DNA from: Casuarina equisetifolia
Lineage: Eukaryota; Streptophyta; Magnoliopsida; Fagales; Casuarinaceae
Assembly: GCA_028551475.1 (NCBI GenBank)
Contig: CM052357.1
Coordinates: 11,641,931-11,705,930 of the forward strand
Length of the DNA: 64,000 nt
Direction: 5' to 3'
The translations under genes and the position numbers were made by a program. Shown piece by piece: positions 12,725 to 24,456 of this stretch. Positions within the stretch are counted from its first letter, which is position 1. Each line of letters opens with the position of its first letter. The notes beneath the pieces were generated by a model. The model was not told where the DNA came from. It was given only the letters and a program-made list of their open reading frames with translations, and ran no database searches.

Positions 12725-14370
12725 TCAAGAAGGATGAAACTCCAATAGTTTAGGAGACAACTTGTGTCGTTTGATTGTTGAGCATTCTTCAATAAGCACA
12801 ACTGTCTCATATACTTCTAACTTCCTTTTGTTCTGCAGTATCTCTTTCAAAAGTTTTGCACAACTAGATATGTGAACTGGAGCATTTGTAAAAGAAATGT
12901 TAATGTGTAATTTTAAAGATATATAAAGGGATTCTAAAAACTGTTTATCTTTTAGGTGTTGCTGGAATCTTTGGGGAGATGGAGTTGGAGGCATAAAGGA
13001 CATAGGATTTTCTGGAATAAGGTTGCTCCTAGGTGCCTCCTCAAGTTGTATGCTGACATCTTTATCATTATCTTTGAGACTCTCTTTGTCAACATCAACT
13101 TCTCCTACTTGCTTGCCACATGTTGGGGTTATTGCCTTTATGGTATCTTCAAGACTTTTCTCTATATCACTAGGCAAAGGACCCTCCTGATTCTCTGAGA
13201 TCATACTAATGAGCTGACTCATCTGCACCTCTAATTTTCGGATTGAAGCTTCTTGTCTCTGAAAACTCGTTTCTTGATTCTGAAATCTTGCTTCAATCCT
13301 CTCTGTAAAGTTTTGTGTGGTGCTGGCTAGCTCACTAATCATGTTCTCGTAGTCAGGTTTCACCTCTTCTGTTTGCCAAAATGTTGGTTGCAGTCTCATC
13401 TCACTTGGGTTACTCCATGAAAAAGTTTGATGGTTGTGCCATCCCAGATTGTACGTATTTGAGTAATAATCATTTGTGACCTGCTAGGAATTTCAACAAA
13501 ATTAGCATAATCATTATAATGAGCATTAGGGTTACCTACTTGACATTCTGTGCTCTCATGTGCTCCACCACAAAATTCATATGATCTACTTTGATGTCTC
13601 ACAACTGGAGTATTTAGGTTGTCTATCTTCTCATTGAGCACTTCTAATTGTGTAGACATTATGGTGAAGATATCTACTTCATGGACTCCACTTGCTTGAT
13701 GCATTGGTAGCCTCTTAGTAGACCATTGATAGCTATTGGCTGACATTTCCTCCAAAAGGTTATACGCCTCTTCTGCAGTTTTGCTGTGCAAATCCCCTCC
13801 TACAGCTGTATCAATTACAAAACGAAGATTTGTACTACACCCATCATAAAAAGTTTGTACTTGTAACCAAATGGGTAGTCCATGATCGGGACATTTCCTC
13901 ATAAGTTCCTTGAATTTTTCCCAAGCTTCATACACTGATTCATTGTCCATCTACATAAAAGTAGTAATATCATTATGCATTTTTACAGATTTCGCCAAAG
14001 GAAAGAACTTACTAAGAAATTTATGAGCCAAATCATCCCATGTAGTAATTAATCCTGCAGAAAGAGAAAAGAACCAATTTTTAGCTGTATCTCTAAGAGA
14101 AAATGGAAATAGTTTCAACCTAATAACATCTTCTGTAACTCCATGATCTCCAATCATGTCACAAAATTCAAGGAATGCTTCAATGTGAGCATTTGGATCC
14201 TCATTTGGTAGCCCACTATATTGCACAGATTTTTGAAGCATCTTGATGAGCACAGGCTTGATCTCAAAGTTATTTGCCTGATTTGCAAGCCTAATGTTTG
14301 ATGTAGCATTCCAAAATGTTGGTGCAACATAGTCTTTTAAAAGTCTATATGTATCATCATATCTCTCCAT
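12725..14370 (-). pseudogene. Athila-type gag
   Basis: Three adjacent open segments (13951-14370, 13396-13950, 12725-13399) read as one gag region. The first carries the family text NFEIKPVLIKML, then SGLPNEDPNAHIEAFLE, IRLKLFPFSLRDTAKNWF and FLSKFFP. The second includes a Cys/His-containing segment (CGGAHESTECQVG) where gag has its zinc knuckle. The third has a coiled-coil-like stretch (FQNQETSFQRQEASIRKLE) and an acidic tail. Breaks are few. Gag is known to form the particle in this family. This is a fossil or non-autonomous copy. Confidence 0.85.
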
Positions 14371-14584
14371 CCTTGTTACTTAATCTTTCAACAACAACAA
14401 CTTAACAAAGATTTTTTTCTTTTTGTTTTTCAAGAATTAAAAGAAACGATTTTTTTTATTTTTCAAGAATTAAAAGAAACAATTTTTTTGTTTTTCAAGA
14501 ATAAAAAAAAAAATTAAAGGAAAATAAAAGCTAGATTAAAACTAAAAATTATTCGGTATTAATATTAATCAGTAGTAAAACAAC

Positions 14585-14611
14585 CAATCCCCGGCAACGG
14601 CGCTAAAAACT
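14585..14611 (-). promoter_or_regulatory. tRNA-Asp-type primer-binding site
   Basis: The element strand reads TTTTAGCGCCGTTGCCGGGG close to the 5' LTR edge. This is the classic Athila/Tat priming sequence for minus-strand DNA synthesis. Confidence 0.85.
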
Positions 14612-15864
14612 TGTTCGGTGAAATCTAAATGCAAATGAACATGTCGAACAAGTAATATAATGATAAGAAAGATATCGTCCTACAGAGATTGATGATTACT
14701 AGACCAACTAATTACTAACGGTGAATAACTCCTAGAATTTATCTAGCAAACCAAATTGATGGATGATAGATTAACTAACTAAGTCTAAGAAAACTTAATA
14801 AAAGAAATATGTTAGAGCATATGACTTCACCATAATTACTAGGTACTAATATTGATTATTTATGCTTGTAAGAGAGATAATATCTATGTGATGGCGGAAT
14901 TTCCTAATTTATTTACTATCCTATGTCTAGGTATAGCAAACTTACTTAGTTCATTAATTTACTATATCTCTATATGTGAATTGAAACAAACCAAATGCAT
15001 TAGGATCTATGAATATTCCCAGTTTACACCAAAAGTCACACAAACAATATGGTATATGCCTATCCATATTTAATTTATGATTACATATTACAAGAAGCAA
15101 CTGCATGTTATTTCCTATCGGTCTTTAACATGCGAATCAAGTCATCTAAGTGGTAGCTAATCACCTAAAAGTATTAAACTCCATAATATGTAACTTCACA
15201 TAAATAAAATATCTTGCAAAACATAATAATCATAAGATTCATACCATCATAATTAGGTTACATCGTAGCTCTAACAAAAATAAACTAAAACATAAAGAAA
15301 TAATGAGGAAGAATGGTAATAAGAAATAAAGAAGACATCTTGAATCCAAGAACAAGAAGTCTGTCACCCTTTTTGTCTTCTCTTCAAGAAAACCTTGAAT
15401 TCTTGGCTTCTTTCTTGAGTTGTGCTCAATTTCCTCCTCTCCTCTTCTTTTGCCTCTTCTCTTCTCTTAAATAGGGTTTAGGTTTAGACCTATCTCCTAT
15501 CCTAGTAGAATTGGGTTTTAGAGACCTAAAACAATTGAGTTTTGAACTCTTAAATTAATTGAGACTTGAATTCCTAACATGACTGGGTTTTCTATTTATT
15601 TAGAAAACCCAACAATAATAGAAAATCTAATAACAATCATCCAAAGCCTAAGCCCATCTTGACTCTCTTAATCTTGATATTACAATTTTGCCACACAATA
15701 AGCATCAGGTTCTTCATGTTCATCCCTTTTCTCCTTACCTCCTTGTGCTATAAAAACAAGACAAATTCAAATAAATAAGAGGAGTTCAAATATTTTCTCA
15801 TAAGCATTGTATTATTTATTACCTAAAAAATAGGTAAAATAACTCTATAAAAATAGAGTTATCA
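14612..15864 (-). repeat. 5' LTR of the Athila-type element
   Basis: It is 1253 bp and paired with 9903-11155. The target-site duplication CCCAG follows at 15865. Confidence 0.93.
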
Positions 15865-16139
15865 CCCAGCCTATGCGCATGATGGAATGTAGGAAGTCAG
15901 GGTGAGATGGAACCTAATTAACCTTTCACATGGCTTGCTCGGCTCCATGCAAACCTATATCCAACTCTACAAAGAGAAGACTTGAGTGCCCACAACCCAT
16001 GACCTATCTCTTGTGACCCGAGAGACTAGAGAACCTAACATGACATGGTGCTTTTTAAAAGGAAAATAAAAAAGGAAGGAGCTAAACCCAAATCACAAAA
16101 TCCATCCTCTTCCTCTAGAAATCAAATCTCCAAATCTTC

Positions 16140-16710
16140 TGTTACGTGCCTGTGAAACAAAACGCATAATAGGTCTAACTACTAAAAAGTCATCCTAAGT
16201 TTGCTTGTTTTTGCCTTTACGTGGATGACCTATGGTCGCTACTCAAAATCAAAACAAGAACTTTAGGATAATATTTCTATTGAATTGCAAAAAAATTACA
16301 AAACTAGAAAGCAAATACAATTTCTTCTCTACCTTCTTTGATTATCTTTGCCTCTATTTTTACCCGTACTCCTTTTATTCTAAAGGAAAGTTCTCCCATT
16401 ACATAATTAAATTTGAAAAACAAGGAAACTATTAAATACTATAATTTATTCAAATTACTTTTAAATAAAGAAATTCCAACCACCCTTGAATAATGGTCCT
16501 AAATTAAGGAAGTTAACATCAAAAGATATCCTACACTTATTGTATTTAAATTCAAATTCAAATTCAAATTGTTGCCTTTCTTGTTGAGATACCGTCAAAT
16601 CTTTTTACTTTCTTGTCATTCACGTCATTTCTTTACAATGCCCACCCTTTCAAGATATCCTCTTTTGCTAGCTTGCTTGATTGTCTACGTGGCTCCCACA
16701 TTCCCTATCA
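16140..16710 (-). repeat. 3' LTR of the nested gypsy element
   Basis: It is 571 bp and pairs with 19531-20098. Confidence 0.87.
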
Positions 16711-17274
16711 TTCCACTCCCATTGGATGAGACCTTGGCCGCAAGGTCTATTTTGGAAAATTATTCATGTTTCCACTCTTCATCATCCTATGACTCTTCTA
16801 TCACAAACAATCTTTTGCATTGATGATTTGGAGTAAATTTTTCATTGCAATGAAAACAAAGGCCTCGAGCCTTCCTATCCATCAGTTATGTTGAGGTGAT
16901 ATACCTCACTAATGGTCTTGGTCTTGCCCCCAAGCTTTATGATGAATTTGACTTCCAAACATCTGGTTTAAGCTCATTGAAATGGTGCCTAGCATCATAA
17001 AAACGAGCCAATCCAACTACATAGGATAAAGTTAAAGGTCTACCTACTTGTACATCCACCTGAATTGTTTCCTTTAAACCATTGGTGAAGCACACAATTT
17101 GTTGTTCTGGTGTTAGCTTGCCAGCTCTCAGCACCAACTTCGAGAACTTTGCATAATAGTCCTCAAATGAGCCATTCTACTTTAATTGAATTAGTTTTCC
17201 AAAGTGATTCTAAAACCTTGTGAGGCTGAAGCACTCCCTAATCTCTTAGGTAAATGTTTCCCACAAGAGATCTT

Positions 17275-18174
17275 TGTTGGGTTTTATGGCTTAACAAGAA
17301 AGGGGGTTAAATTATTTGAACCAAGAATTAATCCCTATTAAAACTTGTATAAAACTAATTTAAGTATGTAAAAAAATGTCACAAAAATAAATTATTAACA
17401 AGTAATCAAATCTTAAATGAATGACATGTTAGTTTTAGATAAGACAACAAGTTATTTTTGATTATTTCACAACTATGTAGCAAATAAACTATTCGGCTAA
17501 TGTCAAATAAATAACAAAATAATATGCAGCAAACAAGAGATATTCAAGTCAATAGAGAGCAAAGAAATAAACACCAGATTTACCACGGTGTTTCAGCACT
17601 CAATTCTTAAGTCCTACATCCGGCCTTATTATAGATCAGTCTCGGATCCGGCCTGGTCTAGTAACGTGTGAAGTCCAACATATAATTACGATCCAGTACT
17701 ATCAGCAAGGTCTAGCAGTATAAGTATAGTCCAATAATATAAGCATGGTCCAGCAATATGAGCTCAGTCCAACAACATAAGCATGACCTAATAATGTAAG
17801 CACAATCCAACAATATGAGCTTTTAGTAAGTTTATATTTTGGTGTAACATAATCTTAGTTTAAATTAAAATCAAGCTAGATTCAAACCTCCTTATGTTCC
17901 TACAAGTGTATAAAGCCAAGTATCATTTTTCTTAACAAAATATGTTCTAATATATTTTTGACATCATTCATAAATATATTTCTCACAAGCATTTTTAAGA
18001 AGATTTTTATGAAGGAATGTAGGAACCCAGTTACTTTATAATATCATTAATTGATATTATAATTTGTACACCTTTTACTTCCTATGATTTTTTTTTTGCA
18101 TCTATGAAAAACATATTTCAAGAATTATATTCAGAAATATATTTTTGTCACAACAAAACCTCTATTTTCCAATA
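17275..18174 (-). mobile_element. Solo LTR (Copia-like), 900 bp
   Basis: It has TGTTGG at one end, CCAATA at the other, and a perfect target-site duplication, ATCTT (17270-17274 and 18175-18179). The C-rich segment near 17310 suggests minus-strand orientation. It sits inside the gypsy gag, whose reading is continuous across the duplicated site. No coding sequence was seen inside it. Confidence 0.8.
17700..17820. repeat. 19-bp minisatellite inside the solo LTR
   Basis: There are about five to six degenerate head-to-tail copies of a 19-bp unit like ATAAGCATGGTCCAGCAAT. Confidence 0.75.
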
Positions 18175-18582
18175 ATCTTGGTTTCTGTGCTCAGCTTTTT
18201 GCACTTTGTACCAAACTAGTGCATTACTTCAAGGTTCCATGCAATAAGCTTCACCTTATCCTCTTCTTGCACTTCATAGAATTTAAAATATTGGTCCACT
18301 TTGCATAACTAATTAGACGGTTCATCACCATTGTTGTAATGAGGGAAATCAAACTACATCCCTTTGGAATGATTTCCACCATCTACATTTGGTCCACCAT
18401 TACAATTGTCATTGCCTCCCATTTGGTGTGATGACTCTTCATCTTGCTCCCGATTATTGGTAGAGCAAGTGTTCTCCATTAACCTTGGTAGCATTTCCAT
18501 GGTCTCATCAAAGTGTTTGTTGTCATTCATAGCCTTTTGAGCCATATCAGCTTTGATTTATTCAATTCATGCATCCACAACG

Positions 18583-19494
18583 TGATGTGGATGCACTTAA
18601 GGCCCAATATTACGAGTTCCAATATCAAAGAATTAAGAGTTCACAACATAATCCAATGGGTCCAAGAAGGCCAAGGTTGAAGAAGTAACCCAAGAATATT
18701 CTATAGCATCTCTGCAGGCTTTAATATGGTCTTGATGCGAACGTTATGGTGGGCTTAAGCGAGCTCAGGTTTTAGAAAATATGTAAAAATCGTTTTTTTG
18801 GTGTTTTGGTTTTTTTGTGGGAAAAAATGAGTGTTTGGTAGGGAGAAAGGGAGAAAAAAACGAAAATAGGAATAATCAAAATAAAAGGATAGATGCCAAC
18901 AAGCTCCAAGACGTAAAGGCAACACCACCAGTCAAGGAGGTGTTCCACCACCAATCCCTGGCAAGAATTGGATAAAGGATGCAAAAGTTGATCACACAAC
19001 TTTGGGGTTTCTATTCTCTGGAAAACAACTCTCTTACAACTGAAACAATGCTCCCTTTAAATAGGCAACTAAACCTAATTCTAGAAGGATCTTGGTAAAT
19101 CAGGAATCCTTAAAACCTAATTCTAGAAGGATCCTGATAAATCAAGAATCCTTATAATTAAGAAAGTCTTAACAAATCTGGATTCTGACAAATAAGGAAT
19201 CCTAGACAAATCAAAAATCTGACAAGTATGGAAACTTAGATAAATCAGGAATCTAGACAATTATAGAAAACCAAACAAAAGGAAATATTCTCAAACAATA
19301 AATTAAACCTAAGAAATTAAAGACTCAACAATTATTTAGGAAACCCCCAATATTAAAGCCTGCAGAGATGCTATGGAATATTCTTGGGCTACTTCTTCAA
19401 CCTTGGCCTTCTTGGACCCATTGGATTATGTTGTGAACTCTTAATTCTTCGATATTGGAACTCGTAATATTGGGCCTTAAGTGCATCCACATCA
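18583..19494 (-). mobile_element. 912-bp LTR-like insertion with 144-bp inverted ends
   Basis: The arms at 18583-18726 and 19351-19494 are inverted copies of each other with three differences by eye in 144 bp. The ends are TGATGTGG and CCACATCA. The flanks CAACG (18578-18582) and CAATG (19495-19499) fit a 5-bp target-site duplication with one transition, which is an LTR-integrase signature. On the minus strand a TATA-like CTATTTAAAG lies near 19053-19066, as in an LTR promoter. A direct repeat of about 43 bp lies at 19069-19152. The likeliest reading is a solo LTR with long inverted termini; a DNA transposon with unusual TIRs is the alternative. No ORF of note is present. Confidence 0.6.
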
Positions 19495-19530
19495 CAATGG
19501 GTGGTTCACTAACCAACTCTGATACCACTA

Positions 19531-20098
19531 TGTTACGTGCTTGTGAAACAAAATGCGTAATAAGTCTGACTACTAGAAAGTTATCCCAAGTTCACATGTT
19601 TTTGACTTTACGTGGATGACCTACGGTCACTACGCAAAATCAAAATATGAACTTTAAACAAATATTTCCATTGAATCGCAAAGAAACTTACAAAATTAGA
19701 AAGCAAATACAATTTCTTCTCTACCTTCTTTGATTATCCTTATCCTTATTTCTACTCGTACTCCTCTCATTTTCTAAAGGAAAGCTCTCCCATTACATAA
19801 TTAAATCTGAAAAACTAAGAAATTATTAAATACTACAACTTATTCAAATTACTTTTAAATAAAGAAATCCCAACCACCCTTGAATAATGGTCCTAAATTA
19901 GGGAAGCTAACTTCAGAAGATATCCAACACTCATTATATTCAAATTTGAATTCAAATTGTTGCCTTTCTTGTTAAGATGCCATCAAATCTCTTTACTTTC
20001 TTACCATTCATGTCCCTTCTTTACAATGCCCACCCCTTTAAGATATCCTCTTTTGCTAGCTTGCTTGATTATCCACATGGCTCCTATGTTCCATATCA
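19531..20098 (-). repeat. 5' LTR of the nested gypsy element
   Basis: It is 568 bp and pairs with 16140-16710. The primer-binding site abuts it at 19513-19530. Confidence 0.87.
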
Positions 20099-20694
20099 TC
20101 TTCCATGATTAGTGTTTTGATTCTTGAAGGAATTTTTCTACGATTCATAGGTAATCAGTAACAATATTAATTGCAAGAATATTGAAGCCAACATTGAAGA
20201 GAATCATCTAACCAAACAAGAAATATGAAGCCATCTTGCAATTGATTCAATAGGTCTACATTATGTAAGGAGTTTTCTTTTACTTTACAAGCAATAATGC
20301 TCTTTAGAAAATAATCTATTGATGCTTGTATTAACCCTGAGCAATTAGGGATTTAGTTGTTTACTTCAATATTGTGCTTTAGCGTATACTCTATGATTGT
20401 TGAAGTAAATTGTTAATATTGTATCCGAAAAACTAGACTTGGTTGAAGTCAAATTGTAATCTTATGATTACCTTATATTTGTAATCGTGAACATCAAAGA
20501 TACCCTTGGTCATTTACTAAAGGAGGTGGAGTAGGGCCTGTTGAGAAGCCTAATTCACTTTAAAAATTGTGTGGTTTGATTTGCTTAATACTACTACATA
20601 TTTATTTGTTCACTCAAACAAAAAATTTAAAGAAAAATTAGAAGCACCTAATTCAACACCCCCTCCCTTTTCTTAGATGGCTTAGGACCTAACA

Positions 20695-23550
20695 GTTTTT
20701 GGTACCAAGGTATATGCTAGCACAAATCATGTTATTCGACAATCACTATGGCAACATTTAGAAGAATTACAAATAGCTAGCAAGTTGTGGATACTTGGAG
20801 GAGATTTCAATACTATCTTATGTTAAGAAGAAAATAGAGGGGATTAGCAATATTCTAGAACAAAAAATACAAAATTCAAGAACTTTATATGTAATCAAAG
20901 GCTACAAGATTCTGGATTTTGGGTTATGCAACAATGTACTTGGCTTAGGGAGAATATGAGCAAGGTTGGTTAGAGTACTCTATAACTTGGAAACCTTAAT
21001 AGCATTCCTTAGTCTAAAGGTGCATCATTTAACAAGAATGGGGCCAAATTATAATCATTTGTTTGTTAAACTACGAGGAGTTTTTTAGGGTGTAGAGTCA
21101 TTTCATTTTTAGTGAAAATTGTTGGAGACTCATTCTAGTCAAGAGCTTATAACTACACATTGGACTAGTTTTTCCTTAATCCCTCATTGGGTTCACTTAC
21201 ACATGAGATGCACATAGGTTAAAAAAGCTTTGTTAAAGTGGGTTAAGTAGAACAAAAGCAATAGATAGTAGAGAATAGCAGAACTCACTAAGTAGGTATA
21301 AGATATGGAGAGCTAGTTGCAAGAAGCTTGGTTAGAAATAGTTTTTAAAGATTTTCAAGAAGCACAAAACTAGTTAATTTAGAAATTTAGGGAGAATGAA
21401 AGTGCATTACGAGATAAGACTTGGGTCAAATGGTTAAATGAAGGGGATAAAAATTCAGCTTACTTTCATGCGTGTATAAGAGAGATGCTAGGCTACACAC
21501 TACAATTTTCAATTTCTAGATGGAGCAAGAACAAATGAGGTAGAGGTGTTAGGTCCAATGGCTATGGAATTTTGTAAGGAGCTACTCATTTCTAATAATG
21601 TGCATATGCAAGGGCAGAATTATGATCAGGTGAGTGATGATTTTCCATGTCACATCCCTAATTTGGTGACATAAAAGGATAACAACATGTTATATAGAGT
21701 TCCAAACTAGGAAGAGGTGAAACAAGCAGTAAAAAATCTTGATCCTAACAATGCTCCAAGCCTAGATGATTTTAGCATACATTTCTTTAAGGTAGTGTAG
21801 GAAATGGTTAGAGAGGATTTATATGAAGTGATCAAAGATTTTTTTTAGGAGAGAGCATGTCACAAAAAGCTTAATAGCAATGGTTTTGGCACTTATTCCC
21901 AAAGTGGCCCAACCAAATATCTTTTTAGACCTCATTAAATGATAGATTCGCTATGTTGCTTCCTAAAGTAATATTGCTAGAAAAATATGGTTTTATTAAG
22001 GACTAATCTAGTTAGGAGAATATTGCATTAGCTTAAGAAATGGTGCATGAGATCGATAAAAAGGTCCCGAGGTAATGTAATAATCAAATTGGATATGTCA
22101 AAAGCTTATGACAAATTGGAATGACCTTTTCTATTGAAGGTAATGAAAAGATTAGGATTCTTAAAAGCATGGATTGATAAAAGATACCATTGTATTTTGA
22201 ATAACTAATTCTCCATTCATATCCATGGCAAGAAATTTGGTTTTTTCAAATCCACAAGAAGATTAAGACAAGGGAATCCATTGTCGCTTAGTTTGTTTAT
22301 CTTTGCTCAAGAAGCACTTTCGTGAAAATTAAAACATTTGATACAAGTTAGGGAAATAAGGAGCTATAAAGCTACTAATGATTTTAGGTATGTCTCTCAC
22401 CTTTTATATGGGGATTATATAATAGTTTTCATAGAGCTATTAAGAGAATATGAATATTATAGTAATCAAAAAGTAAATGTGGCTAAATATAACTTTTTAT
22501 TGGTTAAGAAGGCTCCTCCATAGAGAAAATATCATATAAAGTCATGGATAGGATTTTCTCCTATAGAGTTACCAATGGATAGGATTTTCTTCTTATAGGG
22601 GTTCCATTGCTCAAGGGCAGAGCACAAAGAAAGTATTTTTGATGAACTTATGACAAAGATCATAGGAAGATTATATAAAGCATAAGTGTTCTATCTTTAA
22701 TTCCCATACATTGTTTATCAGTGACTAAAGCACTAAAATTAGTGATATGAGAAATCAACAAGACTCTAGCTCCATTCTTATGGAATAATATAAGGGTCCA
22801 CAAAATGCATTGGGTAGGATGGAATAAAGCTTGCCACCCTCTACATGAAAAAAGATTAGGAATAAAAGATATGACCATGATAATGAAGAGTTTACAAGTG
22901 AAGATGACTTAGAATTTTATGAAGGGAGAATCTTTGTGGGCATAATTCATGAGAAGAAAGTATAGTGATCTAGTGGCAATTTGTCCTGAACCAAGAAACA
23001 TCCTTGCCTCACATTGTGTGACCATGATAATGAAGAGTTTACAAGTGAAGATAACCTAAAATTTTGTGAAGGAAGAATCTTTGTGGGCATAATTCATAAG
23101 AAGAAAATATGGTGATCTAGTGGCAATTGGTCTTAAACTAAGAAACATCGTTGCCTCACATTGTTGGGGTGCTATTGTTACTCACATTTCTTTTGTTTTG
23201 CAACATAACATATGGATGGTGCATAATGGAGTGAAATCTTTCTGGACAAACAAATGGCTAAATGAAATTTTATAGCACCTTTCTTATAAAGATAGCCATA
23301 AAAATATATGTGATGCAATGGAGGATCCAAAGTTTTTAGAGTCCACCTTTTCTCCATTGCAACAAATTAGCTAGCAAAATTACTTTCACCAACAACTTAG
23401 ATAAGTTGGTCTTTGAACTAAACTCAAATGGGGCATCTACAACAATAGCAATATATGAACATCAAAGGTCATGTGGTGAGAAAAAGAATTAGAGTCAATT
23501 TCTATGGAACAAGCATTTACTACCTAAGATTGGTTTCTTTATGTAGAGGG
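20695..23550 (+). mobile_element. L1-type LINE, 3' segment (endonuclease end, reverse transcriptase)
   Basis: The plus strand continues the LINE that broke off at 9686. A VYASTNHVIRQSLW segment is followed by the endonuclease motif GGDFN at about 20797-20811. A WLNEGDKNSAYFHA segment lies near 21430. The RT follows with KLDMSKAYDKLEW near 22090-22125, FFKSTRRLRQGNPLS near 22240-22290, and a changed catalytic box (YGDY where active elements have YADD) near 22405. Text like the zinc-finger region at the end of ORF2 (PFLWNN, then WKHLLPK) runs to about 23550. It has many stops and is dead. Where it ends is uncertain; no poly-A tail was found. Confidence 0.8.
22873..23166 (+). repeat. 147-bp in-frame tandem duplication inside the LINE
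   Basis: The copies at 22873-23019 and 23020-23166 are head to tail, each 147 bp (49 codons), so the frame is kept. They differ at roughly a dozen sites by eye, so the duplication is not recent. Confidence 0.88.
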
Positions 23551-24456
23551 TGATGTATACTAGTTTCCCTATGAATACCAAAGTTTAGGAACTTGGCTTC
23601 TTTCTTGCTTTTAATTAATAGAAGTGAACATCAAACCTTTCTTTTACAAATAGAGCCTAAGAAAGTAAATGACGCCTTTCATGATGAGAGCTAGTTCTAG
23701 CCATGCAAAAAGAGTTCAACTAGTTTTAGAAAAGTCAAGTCTCAAACCTATGTTCTAGACATACAAACCACATTGTTATAGGTACAAAATGAGTCCTCAA
23801 AAATAAATTAAAGCAAATAAGTGAAAAACAATGAGTCACCCACTTAAAAACAAGCTATATGAATAGGTGAAAAACAAACAATAATTTCAAGATCAATAAT
23901 TAAAGCTAAATAAAAAATCATATGAGCCACATCTAACATCATATGAATATCTATAATATCTTAAAGTTGAGGTGGCATGCTTAGAAAGATTATATTGTCA
24001 TGCATATAATATTTAACTTGATTTATCATGAACCAACCAAATATATAGAAATAAATTGTCATCTTATTAGAGAGAAAATGAGGAAATGAATAATTCAGAC
24101 AAAATATGTTCCCAGCAAAAGATTAATCTACAAATGACAGTATGATCACCTCATTAGTAAAAGCTTGGTTTGTTTGATATATGTCAATAACAGGAATGGT
24201 GAAATACAAAACATGTCATTACAGCATAAGAAAATGACAATTGTATTAGAGCTAATGAACAATTCAAAATACACAGTTTTGAGAACATTGTCTAGAGATA
24301 CCGAAGAAGATAGACCTTGTTGAAGAACATAGGCTTATGTTGGCCAATTTGGAGGAAGTTGACGAATATGGGTGCTTTTTGGAGTGTGGAAAATGTCTAA
24401 AGTTGACGTGCTAATGACCGAATTAATTAGTCTCTCGCTGGCTGGATGAAACAGAA
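23551..24456. other. Unassigned AT-rich DNA
   Basis: No ORF, LTR pair or RNA was recognised. It may hold the LINE 3' tail or unrelated intergenic DNA. Confidence 0.4.

Larger units (their letters stand above)
9903..15864 (-). mobile_element. Athila-type gypsy element with only gag recognisable, young
   Basis: This is an LTR element on the minus strand. Its LTRs are equal in length (1253 bp; 9903-11155 and 14612-15864), and the 5-bp target-site duplication is perfect (CCCAG at 9898-9902 and 15865-15869). The primer-binding site next to the 5' LTR (about 14585-14606) is the GGCGCCGTTGCCGGGGA type, complementary to tRNA-Asp, as in Athila/Tat elements. Gag is readable. No protease, RT or integrase is seen in the remaining 1.57 kb (11156-12724), which is AT-rich spacer. 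The LTRs differ at 20 sites by eye (1.6%), all transitions. This is the youngest insertion in the nest, and it is probably non-autonomous. Confidence 0.9.
16937..18545 (-). pseudogene. Gypsy gag remnant, interrupted by a solo LTR
   Basis: The right part (18220-18545) reads FDFP-YNNGDEPSNWLCKVDQYFKFYEVQEEDKV, the usual start of the gypsy gag capsid region. The left part (16937-17270) reads ETFTQEIRECF-like text and then LVLRAGKLTPEQQIVCFTNGLKETI, the usual later capsid region. A solo LTR at 17275-18174 lies between them. It is a fossil with several breaks. Confidence 0.75.
16140..20098 (-). mobile_element. Ty3/gypsy element with gag remnant, itself hit twice
   Basis: Its LTRs are about 570 bp (16140-16710 and 19531-20098), each beginning TGTTACGTGC and ending ATATCA or CTATCA on the plus strand. 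The target-site duplication is perfect (TCTTC at 16135-16139 and 20099-20103). The initiator-Met primer-binding site (GTGGTATCAGAGTTGG) lies inside the 5' LTR at about 19513-19530. Gag is recognisable in pieces (16937-17270, 18180-18545); no pol was recognised. The LTRs differ at roughly a tenth of sites by eye. Two later LTR insertions lie inside it at 17275-18174 and 18583-19494. Confidence 0.85.
9687..20694 (+). mobile_element. Solo Copia-like LTR, about 1.08 kb, split into three pieces
   Basis: The pieces are 9687-9902, 15870-16139 and 20104-20694. The LTR begins TGATAAATATAC and ends GGACCTAACA, with a C-rich stretch just before the end as in many Copia (SIRE-like) LTRs. The flanks ATTTT (9682-9686) and GTTTT (20695-20699) are a probable target-site duplication with one change. 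No internal Copia domain was seen, so it is a solo LTR. The Athila-type element sits in its left third (duplicated CCCAG) and the gypsy element in its middle (duplicated TCTTC). Removing both leaves a continuous LTR inside the LINE. Confidence 0.72.

Noticed and set aside
17275-18174. Possible intron-like or satellite block in the gypsy gag
   Set aside because: A perfect ATCTT duplication and TGTTGG/CCAATA ends make it a solo LTR; the 19-bp repeats are internal to it.
18583-19494. Mutator-like transposon reading of the inverted-repeat insertion
   Set aside because: No 9-bp flank duplication was found. A 5-bp near-match and TG...CA ends favour an LTR, so the call was kept open but not made as a MULE.
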